A stretch of DNA of 64,000 nucleotides, taken from Taiwanofungus camphoratus. Lineage: Eukaryota > Basidiomycota > Agaricomycetes > Polyporales > Taiwanofungaceae. The notes below the pieces were generated by a model. It had not been told where the DNA came from. It was given only the letters and a program-made list of their open reading frames with translations, and searched no databases. A program made the translations under genes and the position numbers. The number at the start of each line of letters is the position of its first letter. Positions within the stretch are counted from its first letter, which is position 1. The DNA lies in assembly GCA_003999685.1 (NCBI GenBank), contig CP021225.1, positions 124,001 through 188,000 on the forward strand, given 5' to 3'. Positions 46,397-55,928 of the stretch are shown one piece after another.

Positions 46397-46806
46397 TCGT
46401 GTAAATCCATGATTGAAACGTTGGTCACAACTAATGCTTCTCCACTGATTGCCTTGATTGCATAACCGCCACCTGTATTGTAACTTTCGGGCGATGATGA
46501 TGCACCGTTGATTAAGCAGTAATGTCGCAGTCCACGGGTTTTTCCTCTGTGCGTTGCTTTGGGTTTGCTGCTCATTATTACGCACCACCGACGCCTGTTG
46601 TGAATAATCGTCTTCCTCTTCATCCGTATATTGTACCTCACGTCTTCGACTGTGAGGCCTCGTACCTTGAGATTGACTAGAGTCCGGACACTGGCGATCG
46701 GCCAGCGTTCGTCAGCGCACGCAGAGCGGATACAGAGCGCAACCAGAACACAAGATTTTTTGAAGACTGGCCCACCTTCATACTGGATATAGAATGATGT
46801 ATACAT
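46397..46806 (-). CDS. Uncharacterised 137-codon ORF
   Basis: An uninterrupted minus-strand frame, with stop at 46393-46395, reads IRSACADERWPIASVRTLVN, RGLTVEDVRYNIRMKRKT and INGASSSPESYNTGGGYAIK. It is convergent with, and just touches, the kinase-like gene. The wording is protein-like, but no family is recognised and nothing confirms that it is expressed. Confidence 0.25.
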
Positions 46807-47312
46807 CCTGACCTTAAATTGGAAACGGAGTCGAAATGGCGTAAGGCTCTCATTTCGACACTATTTCCCCCTTCCTAGAAAAAAATTATTAAGGTAAGCT
46901 CCCTACTGCGATTCTGTCTGTGGATGCGGCATTGATCGAAGTAGTAAAGCCAGAAGAAGCATTAGGCATCACAGCAAAATGCGTGGCATTGCATCCTCAT
47001 AAAGGACATGGGATGGAGAACATGGACTGGGTGTAGTTGAGGTAGCGAGTACTAGGATCTTATATTTCGTTATCTACGTTATCCGAGTCTTGATACAGCC
47101 ATCAATCACTCATGGCTCTGAATTACTCATTGGTGAGCTTGGCGTGCAGAGCTTCAGTTGACTCAGTGAGCAGTGGCTCTGACCTATACCCGGGCCCATG
47201 CATGATGCTGACAACATATTTTTGCCTACCTACCACCCAGTTATGATAACATTCGCAAATGAGATGGATTTTATTTTATTTTGTGACTTTGAAGCTTGCT
47301 CGGAGACTCGTT
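46807..47312. other. Intergenic, nothing recognised
   Basis: Low coding potential. It contains the 3' flank of the minus-strand gene ending at 47313. Confidence 0.4.
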
Positions 47313-48002
47313 TCAGGGAGACCCGGAAAGCAGCAGCAGAGCAACTGGAGCCTCATCGAGGTTCGAGTTTGTGTCGTAAGCACCTCCGAGCCATCCTCGG
47401 CGATTCCCGCGTCGGCCTGCGGCGGTTTCGAAGATCACATCCGCCACTGACATACCGCATTGTGTGCACTGCTCCCATCGCCAGTAGCCAAGGACTTTGA
47501 TCGTTAGGTTTTCATGGTTGGCGTGGCCGACGATCCACTTCGCCCTATGCCAGAGGTGGGTCTCATAGACTGATGCTACCTCGGTGATGGGCCCGTGTTA
47601 GTGATTCATAGTATGGGTCAGCAGGGGTCCCGATTAGTGCACACAACTCTATTCTGTCGAGGTTATGTAGCAGGTCGACGCAGACGTGCTGCAGCTGTGA
47701 GTATGTGCGGCGGTAACTGCTGGACCGGATTCCGAGCGCGGATGCCCCACATTTTAACTGGTTCGCGCCATCTGACCGATGCCCGATGCCCGATGCCCGA
47801 GGCCGAGCGCCTTGTCCACTGCTGTATGCTATCTGTATACATAACGGAATAGCTGCGCTACTCACGCCAGTAAAATTACCGCGCTCTTGGTGATGGGAGT
47901 GACAGTTGGACAGATATCCGGATCCTTCGGCGGCCTCGTGCGTTTTGATACGGGTCGAGGGGAGCTCAGGCCTTTGCTTGCTAATTCCCTTGTGGCGACC
48001 AT
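47313..48002 (-). CDS. Unrecognised multi-exon gene, divergent from MFS transporter
   Basis: An ATG at 48002 opens MVATRELASKGLSSPRPVSK, then KDPDICPTVTPITKSA up to a GTAATT donor. After an acceptor CTCACAG near 47700 an exon reads LQHVCVDLLHNLDRIEL. A 70-bp intron (GTGCAC to ATCAG) with branch-like CACTAAC would join YETHLWHRAKWIVGHANHEN, LTIKVLGYWRWEQCTQCG and VADVIFETAAGRRGNRRGW, ending LLLLSGSP at 47313. The last exon is clearly protein-like, with CTQC as a possible metal pair and a Trp-rich GYWRWEQC motif. I do not know the family. A middle exon between 47870 and 47710 may be missing from this model. Confidence 0.42.
47778..47803. repeat. Short tandem run of GATGCCC units
   Basis: Three to four near-identical 7-nt units in a row, with no function apparent. 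It lies in a probable intron of the minus-strand gene. Confidence 0.6.
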
Positions 48003-48098
48003 ATAACCTCCAGGAAATCCACGCCCGCCCCCCGCTCCTAATAAGTGCATTGCGCCGAGCGTTATCGTATCCAACTCGCCATCTTGCCCGGACAAGAC
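48003..48098. promoter_or_regulatory. Very short divergent promoter
   Basis: Only 96 bp separate the ATG at 48002 (minus) from the ATG at 48099 (plus). If both starts are right the two genes share one core promoter. No TATA box is evident. Confidence 0.35.
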
Positions 48099-49567
48099 AT
48101 GGCGGCTCTACTTGGGGAGGAACTCCGCGACTCACTAGAACCTGATTCCGCAGACTATTTGAAGGAGAAGCAGCTCGTGGTAGCTGCGACCCACACTCTT
48201 TCTCTCAAAGATATCAACAAAGACAAGGACAAGGATGCTCCCCCCGCACCAGCACCCGGCTCTGACGTTCCTGATGGAGGACTTTTAGCCTGGATGCAAG
48301 TCGTCGGTGCATGGATACTGTTTTTTAATACATGGTACGCATGAACCTTCAAGGTCCGCGGCGGAGGGATTAATCATGTGCACAGGGGCATAATAAATAC
48401 ATTTGGCGCGTTCCAGACCTTCTACGAGGAGGATCTACTGAGTACGAACTCACCATCGTCCATCGCATGGGTTGGGTCGATTCAGGGCTTTCTATTACTC
48501 CTGATCGGTGTCCTGACAGGCCCACTTTTTGACATGGGCTACTTCAAATCATTATTAGCAGTCGGCACGTTCCTGACTGTGTTCGGCATGATGATGACCA
48601 GTCTGGCGTCCAAATACTATCAAGTGTTTCTGGCACAAGGTGTCTGTGTCGGGCTCGGGTGTGGTTGTCTCTTCATTCCAAGTGTTGCGATCGTTGCCAC
48701 ATATTTCAACAAGAAGCGGTCCTTCGCGACCGGCCTAGCTGCGAGTGGGAGCAGTGTAGGTGAGAGTGTTTCTGTTTTGCGAAAAATACTACGCTTACGG
48801 GCAGCGAAGGAGGAATCATCTATCCCGCCGTTTTTCACCAGCTGCAGCCCAAGGTCGGTTTTGGCTGGGCCACCCGTGTCATCGGCTTCATCGCGCTCGG
48901 CACGCTCGCTATCTGCTTCGTGATCATGAAGCGGCGCGTATCCCCTCCAGCGCGGCGGCAGCTCCTGGACCTGAGCGCCTGGAAGGAGGGGCCATATACC
49001 CTCTTCACACTCGGCGTCTTCCTCGGATTTATGGGCCTCTACATCCCCTTCTTCTACATCAGCGCCTTCGCGGCAGGCAAGACGGGCGCGAACGCGGAGC
49101 TCGCGTTCTACTTCGTGCCCATCCTGAACGCGGCATCCGTCTTCGGGCGGATCATCCCCAACTTCGTCGCCGACCGCACGGGGCCGCTGAACATCCTCAT
49201 CCCGTGCGCGCTCATCTCGGGCGTGCTCGTGTTCTGCTGGACCGCCGTGCACGACGTCGGTGGCCTGCTGGCGTTCGCGCTGCTATACGGCTTCTTCTCC
49301 GGCACGTTCGTCTCGCTCTCGCCGTCGACCGTCGCGGGCCTCACGCCGGACATGCGCCGGCTCGGCGCGCGCATGGGCATGAACTTCGCCGTCGCGGGCG
49401 TCGGGCTGCTCATCGGGAGCCCCGTCGCGGGCGCGCTGCTCGACCTGCAGACGAGCCACTACCTGCATGCGCAGATCTTCTGCGGCGCGATCGTCGTCGG
49501 CGCGGGCGTCGCGATGGTGTTTGCGCGCATCTCCAAGGTGGGCCTGGTGCTGCGCGCGAAGGCGTAG
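48099..49567 (+). CDS. MFS transporter of the monocarboxylate-porter (Mch/SLC16-like) family
   Basis: Exons 48099-48334, 48386-48759 and 48810-49567 join in frame to 455 residues. The cytoplasmic N-terminus leads to DGGLLAWMQVVGAWILFFNT, WGIINTFGAFQTFYEEDLLS and AWVGSIQGFLLLLIGVLTGP, the hallmark TM1-TM2 region of this family. It continues with LAQGVCVGLGCGCLFIPSVA, ATYFNKKRSFATGLAASGSS, GGIIYPAVFHQLQPKVGFGW, FFYISAFAAGKTGANAELAF, NAASVFGRIIPNFVADRTGP and GFFSGTFVSLSPSTVAGLTP, ending VGLVLRAKA. Twelve helices are expected and fit. Known: fungal members carry monocarboxylates, riboflavin (Mch5) or unknown small molecules, so the substrate cannot be told here. An upstream in-frame ATG at 48045 exists, but the one at 48099 gives the usual short N-terminus. 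GC content rises sharply in the last exon. Confidence 0.93.
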
Positions 49568-50337
49568 ACGTCCCCGGTTCCGGTTCCGCGCGCACGGCGG
49601 CGGCGGCGGACGCATAGAGCGTGCGTGCCACAGAACAGCACACAGCGGCTTTTATGTTACTCTCTGATAATGCGAGGATCACAGGCGCTGCGGGCGTAGA
49701 AGTGCACACGAGTGGGGCCGGACCGCCGAACGCTGGATTGTAGAGGTGCCCGTGGTAGCAGCCGTGCATTTGTGATTCTGTGGACTTGTAACACTATATA
49801 TATATTGGAACCTGTAGCCACGGCAGTGGTGTAGATTGTAATGCGAGCACAGCGCCTACATGGGCAACACCAATGTGGCCAGCCCTGTGTTGTGCCAGAT
49901 GGCGACCAAGTCTGTTTGTACGACTAGACAACTAGTCGTGGAGTCCGTGGTCGTTTAATCGCGGATTTATGACTTTAAACCAGCTGCGCGACCAGTCGAC
50001 GACTGGCACAACACTGGGCCAGCCTGCGAGCGCGCAGACAATCCGGTGTAGGTGCTGCCTATTATTGGCGACCGATCTTCATTCGGCTCCCGCAGCAGCA
50101 CGTATGCGAGGGAGACATCGTGCATCCTCTCGGACGATCGAAGGACGGACGCAATCTGCACGGGATCTTTGAATTCTCGCGAGAACCTGGCTTTGCTGGT
50201 CTTTTTTATTTTTATTTTTTTCAACTCTCGGGGTTTATACTCCATACGGCCTTGCTGGTCGCGGGGGGTTGTGGACGGCTGCGGTTGCACGCAGAGTGAC
50301 AGAATAGACGACTAAGACACGGATGCCTACACTGAGG
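49568..50337. other. Intergenic between convergent genes
   Basis: 3' flank of the MFS gene with a TATATATAT run at 49795-49805. No gene was recognised. Confidence 0.45.
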
Positions 50338-50704
50338 TTACCCAGTTTGTCTTTTCATAGTGCATAATGCAGTATGCGGCATGGAAGCTTCGATCACGGT
50401 GCTGCCGGCACTAAACGTCCATTCGAGTTGGCAGCCTGCAGGTCGATGAGTAAGATCATCCTTCTTTGCTGGTTCAACGACGCCGGCGCCGAGTAAAGGA
50501 TCTGGATTTGATTGATTCGATACTGAAATGATATCTAATAAGAAAAGCGGTGAACGTACTTGCCGATGTTTGTGACGTCGAGTGGTTCCAACTACTCGAG
50601 TGAACGACCGGTGCCGGTGATCGCTGCAATCCCTTCGATGGCAAAGTAGTAGAAGGTGACTGAGTATGTTGAACGGAATCGCGTATGCTAACATCTGTGG
50701 TCAC
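50338..50704 (-). CDS. Small two-exon gene candidate, unrecognised
   Basis: Minus-strand ATG at 50704: MTTDVSIRDSVQHTQSPSTT, then KGLQRSPAPVVHSSSWNHST. A GTACGT donor and TTTCAG acceptor mark a very short intron (about 37 nt) that joins in frame to SNQSNPDPLLGAGVVEPAKK, PAGCQLEWTFSAGSTVIEAS and ALCTMKRQTG, stop at 50338. The result is about 108 residues. Both halves have real protein character and the splice restores one frame. No domain recognised. The product is polar and Ser/Thr-rich, with no signal peptide. Confidence 0.4.
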
Positions 50705-51240
50705 TGCCCATGTAGTAGTTTGGCCTAATTATAATAGACCTGTGGTGGTAGAGACCTGGGCCTCTCTTTGGGTTCCATGTTTTGTTTCCTTTAAGATGAT
50801 TGCCGCATTAGATGAAACTGCCTATGATATATGACGCTTGACACTAGCTACACAATGTACTTCTACGAGTGTTGCACAGTTTGCCCCAGTAAACCAGGTT
50901 TCCCCCTCTTTTCTCTCTCTCATACAATCAAGACACAGTAGCTTCATCAGATAGCGTGGACGAGCAACGAGGGAGGCTGCGCGCGCAGAACAAGAGACGT
51001 TACTGCGAGTAATCCGACAAGTTGGATTCTTCTTATTCGACATTTTCCTACGCATATACGCGCCTAGCTGGTTGTTTGCCTGCGACTTACCGACTCAACT
51101 TCTGCTCTCCCGATATCTTTCCCTTCCTCACCTGAAGACCTGACAGGGACTTGCGAGTCGAAGCGGCAATTGTCTAATCACCTGATCACATTGTCCGCGA
51201 CTTGAATCCGACGATGATCACACCAGGGCCTCAACTGACC
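50705..51240. other. Intergenic, nothing recognised
   Basis: Holds flanks of two small minus-strand candidates. Nothing further was seen. Confidence 0.4.
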
Positions 51241-51822
51241 TTATGTGGAAAGACTGGAGCTGTGCTGCGGGGGTAGATTCGAATAAACGTTGTAGGAGTC
51301 GAGCACCATGACAGGCACGCACATATGCTTGATGGCGTCCTTATCTGGAAAGCTGATTGACTACTAGGACAGCGCGCGGCCTTCCAAACGAAAGTACCAC
51401 TCCACCTGGCCTGCTTCAACCGCATTCTCCGTTTGAAGACCTCGTTCCCAAAACGCTACCGCCGTAACACAAGGGCTACCAACAGGGTTATCCGAGACCC
51501 ACCAGGAGCCATAAGTTTCGTCATGTTCCTCCCCCTCTTCGTTGTTGGTGGCCATCTCGAACGAACCTTACTCCTTGAGGGACAGCCCGACAGAGGTATA
51601 CCTGTACTTGTTCCGCGGTGTTGATGCCAACGTCGACGGTATCCTGACAGCTCGGACACTATTCTTGCTTGCTTCCCTGGCTGTCATCCCAAGGTCAACT
51701 TGCGGTAGACGCGATCGTCGCCTAGCAACATTGTTAGCGTACCCGATCCCTCCAACGCGCTGGCTGGGGTACGTGCAGACCGTGCTCGCGGTGCATTCTT
51801 GTCCCCGCCTTCTCTCCTTCAT
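51241..51822 (-). CDS. Possible small gene, unrecognised
   Basis: A minus-strand frame from about 51555 reads MATNNEEGEEHDETYGSWWV, then TAVAFWERGLQTENAVEAGQ. A 46-bp intron (GTGGAG to CTAGTAG) would join in frame to SISFPDKDAIKHMCVPVMVL, DSYNVYSNLPPQHSSSLST and stop at 51241. Upstream to about 51822 the frame VRIPSTLASTPRNKYRYTSV may be an earlier exon. Splice sites are weak and no family is recognised. Confidence 0.33.
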
Positions 51823-52818
51823 CTCCGCACGTCTGTGATCTTTCGGATCCGAGCCAGAAGGCAGACACGGGCCCTACTGCCAGCCATATATCACGCTCGC
51901 CGTTGTGTTCTCCTTCGCGCGACATCCCCCCCGCCCCTTCACTCGTCACGATCACCAGCGACGCCCCGTCACTGATTTATCGCGGTCCTCGCCATGAGCG
52001 CCAGCTGGAACGATCTATTTTTCGAGTGAGTGTCTCATGAGGTACAGCGTCGCGGGGAAGCGTTCATTCGGGGATTCCCTGTGGGAGATGTCCACGTTGT
52101 GCCCAGCCGTCCGTTGATGGATGACGTGGATATCTGCCAATCGCCAATATGCCTTGGTCTTGACGAATCAGTCACGCGTCGTTTCACCGCCCTCGACGGG
52201 CCCTCGCCGGTCCCAACCCGGGCACAGTCACGGTACAGATAATGTTCTGCGCTGAACCCAAGTATTCTTGAGCAAGCTGCCCGGGACTTCCTATCGGTGG
52301 GGAAGCACTGCGTTCGCCCATCAGGCAAATTCCAAGGCAGCAGTTATTGCATTCTCAGACGGCAGCAATCGCGGTCTATGGTGGAAGCTTCCACCACAGG
52401 TCGCGATGTCTCTCTTGTGTTGTCTCAAATTAATCTCATGGGTACATACGGACACATTTGTTGGATGGCAACACGTTCTCGTACCTGCTTGCTCCAGCAC
52501 AGAGCACGGTTAGTCCTTACGCTCAAGAGTGGTCCGAGTCGTGCCGCTAGACAACATCACCAGTTTTGCATGCTTCGATAACAAGGCCCGCCTGGGACAC
52601 GATACAGGTACAACATCATCAGAAAGCGACTTGTTTTACGAATGTCTGTCAGACAATGACGACGTCGCCCCCTGCCGCCCTCTGTACACCGCACGTCTCA
52701 GGATGTCGGTTTAGCGCCGGCGTCCTGATCGATGTGAACTTCCATCCACAGACATGTGCGATGGACATCTGCATGTGTGCACCCACATGGGGCAGACTCG
52801 GAGCATCAACTTTCTCTC
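51823..52818. other. Upstream region of the Sfp1-like gene, possible extra exons
   Basis: An ATG at 51994 followed by SASWNDLFFE and a GTGAGT donor might be a first exon. The frames at 52280-52720 contain fragments such as FYECLSDNDDVAPCRPLYTA. None could be joined firmly to the zinc-finger gene, so they are left out of it. Confidence 0.35.
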
Positions 52819-53921
52819 ATGTGCGGCGTTGATTCCTTCCACGTTCTCACACAAACGCCATGCAGCTCCCCCTTTCACCCGACAAAATCACCGGCCTCGA
52901 CGCCACCTCCGTTTGCTTCGGGTAGCACTGGCGGCGCTGATCACGGCGTGTACGGACACATGAGCTCTGTCGAGAAAGACTTTGTACGTGCTCTCACATG
53001 CGCGCTGCGCAATCTCACCGACGGATCGGCGACGTCGTTTCCAGTGTTCGAATTTCTCCTGCTGCGGGCTCTCGCTGGCGGATCTGCACGAACTGCTCGA
53101 CCACTTCGAGGAGGCGCATGTCATCGTGCTCGGCCGCGACGGACGGCCAGTATACCCCAGCCTGCATCCAGAGGACCCGAGCAGTCCTGCCCACGAACCC
53201 ACCCGCCCGGCGGACTGCGAACCCGCCGCACACGTGCTCGCGCCGTGCGCCAGCATCGTCTTCAGCTACCCCCAGCCCGACCCGCCGGTGCCCGCGTCCC
53301 CGGCGCACGCCGACCCGCGCACGACGTTCGACGCGCTCCTCCGGCTGAGCCCCGCGCACACCTACAGAGACGTGCTGGCGCGCGGGGGCGCGGACCCCGA
53401 CGCGGCGTCTCCGCCCGGCTCCCTGCGCCCCTCCCCGGCGCCGAGCGAGCCCGTCTGCCTCCCGCCCGCCCTCCTCTCCGTCTGCCCGCCCCCGGCGACA
53501 CACGCAGCGCCCGCGGGCAGCCAGAAGTCACTGCGGGGCAAGGACGGGGCCGAGCGCCAGCGCACGCCAAAGATCCCCGTGGGGAAGGGCAGGGTGCAGG
53601 GGCGCGGCGCGGCGGAGCGCAGGGAGCGCCACACGCCCGCGCCCGCGCGGCGGCGCGAGCGCGAGAAGGCGTACAAGTGTCCGGTGAGTGCCGCCCCCCC
53701 TGCGTCGGTCGAACTGGACCCTGACCGGCGCACCTTTGTCCGCACGCGGCGCAGCGGCGGGGCTGTTCCAAGGTGCGTGGCGCGCGCGTGCGCTGGGGCT
53801 GGGCCGTTCGCTGACGCCGCTGCGCACGCAGTCGTACCTGAACCCGAACGGGCTGAAATACCATCTCGAGAAGGGGACGTGCACGATCGCTGCGCCCCTT
53901 GCTGTTGTGCCCGATCTGTAG
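52819..53921 (+). CDS. Sfp1-like split zinc-finger transcription regulator
   Basis: Exons 52819-52983, 53045-53683, 53755-53772 and 53832-53921 join in frame to 303 residues. The first finger, CSNFSCCGLSLADLHELLDH followed by FEEAHV, is C2H2-like. A long Pro/Ala-rich middle ends in an Arg-rich basic stretch. The second finger is built from three exons: YKCP, then RRGCSK from an 18-nt micro-exon, then SYLNPNGLKYHLEKGTC. This C2HC form with NPNGLKYHLEKGTC is the mark of the Sfp1 family. Known: yeast Sfp1 controls ribosomal-protein and ribosome-biogenesis genes in response to TOR and PKA. Inference: a similar growth regulator. The start is uncertain; an ATG at 52819 gives a clean first exon, but exons further upstream are possible. 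Confidence 0.83.
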
Positions 53922-55928
53922 ACGCTCCTTGTCCAGTGCGTTGTTCATCTCCTGCACTCTAAAGCCTGCCTGACGCGGCTCCGCGCGCTCGTGTGTGCAT
54001 TCTGCGGATTTTAGTGAAGACGTTGCCCCTGAGGCCATCAGCACCCTCCGATGTACCTGCGCACGAACCACGTTCACATGAATTCGAATACTGCATCAGG
54101 CGGTTGTCCACCTTGCTCCACCGTCTCGCCGCCCAGTGGCATACAGAACCATCCGTCTCATGCATAGCTAATAGTACGGACCCGTCCATTTGCGCTCAAG
54201 AACACCACCTGCCATTGACCACAAAAGTTAGAGCACCTCCCGCATAGCATAGCCGCCTTATCGTCTGCGCCCCTGTAACTTTATTTCGTATCGTGTATTA
54301 TAACCTGCAGCCATTTTGCCAAGTTGAGGCAAGCTTCGTTGACGTGGCGACTCTCGAATAACGGAGTTGAGCCATCGCGATCTGCATTATGTTCGCCGAG
54401 GATGCTGGTGTTGAGCGCCGAGCCCTGGTCACGGCTATAGACCTGCGGCTCACTTATGCGGAATTCGAGATGCCTGATGCGTTTGTCTAGTGACCGGGAA
54501 ACCGTAAGCGCGCAGGCGGTGGCGCAGATGTGCACTCGCATGCGGCTTGGCATGGTAGCGCACACATCCATTTCAAGAAATGCGGGGAAGGGCGATCACG
54601 CAAACGTCGCAGGTGTGAAACGAAGGCTTCGGCGAGGCTTCCTCTCGGGACCGCCGTGTGTACGGATGTGGGCACGCGCCTGTACTGGCTACGCCCGATC
54701 GGTCGCACTCTGTTGCGCGTGCTTCACGGGCTGCAATGCAGTCTACGTAGCAGAGGGGGCGCCGTCGAGGCAAGAAGCGCGAGAACGACGCGAGAAATGA
54801 ATGGCGCGGTCACATTCCTGACAGCTTCGCCCGCTTTCGTGTGAGTGCATACCGTAAGGCGTGTGTCCCGTGGGCCTGCGATCCTGGCCGGCCTGATGAA
54901 ATGCTGCTTAAACCCGGGATATGACATGAATCGCCAGCCCCGTGGGCGCATCTCTGCGTGCCGTGAAACGGCGCCAGGGCCTTCCCCAGAGTGTGCGTGT
55001 GTTTGAGGGGTACCGCATGAGGTTGATGGACGCGGGCGGAGGCAGGGCGAGGCACGAACAGGCACGTTCGGAGGACGCACGAGCTCAGGCCTCGGGCTAC
55101 AGCCGGAGGGATGGCTTGTGTGCTATGTCGGACCTCGACGGGCCCGCAGATGACTGCTGAGGGTGGGAGCAGGCCTGCTGCAAGTGGCGAGAGTTCTCAG
55201 TTGGCTCCTCGGGCTGAAGCTCGTGGACGTGTTCGACTGGGGATATGATTTGAAAGGGACTGATACCCGGGATGCGGCGGAAGGTCATGGGGGGAGACCG
55301 GGGAGGTGGCATGGAAGAGGCCTGTGCATTCCACGTAGCAGCCCGGAGACTGGAGAAACATGGGCAGCCGTTGACGGGAGACGACCACCACATGACTACC
55401 TCGCTGCGAGCAGGAGCGCCCGACTGACCGAAAGGCGTGATCTCGAGAATCCGCCCACCCGGGTGACAAGTCCTTATATGGAAGCCGTTGTCACCGTAAA
55501 TACACGTAAATACGCCCCAGCGTGATTTTTTCGTGTTGCCGCGGATCCCGGCCCGCATACTGGTTTAGCCCAAATGTTGGTGAGGAGGGGTTCGACGCCC
55601 GTCAAGCTGCACCGCTCTTCATCAAGTACGCTCACCGTCTCCCCGCTCGTCCCGACTCCCTCCCCCCACGCCCGTCGCCCGCCTCTGGACGGCTTTTCTG
55701 TCGACCACCCCGTGCCCCCCTCGGCCAGCGGTCCTTGCGCGCGACATCCGGGTACTCATTCGGACTTGCCCCCGAACCGAGCGGAACAGGATTATCCTGG
55801 GTTCCAGGGTTACTTACCTCGTCCGTTTCGTGTCCTCATCCTGAAGCGCTACGCTCTCCTCTGCTTCGACTCAGCGCTCGTTTTTCTTTATCTCTTCATT
55901 TTTTGTTCCGCCTTTGTACTATCTAATC
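53922..55928. other. Intergenic, promoter of the Mks1-like gene at right end
   Basis: About 2 kb with no recognised gene. From about 55650 to 55928 the sequence is C/T-rich with a TCTTTATCTC stretch, typical of a strong fungal 5' leader. Confidence 0.45.
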
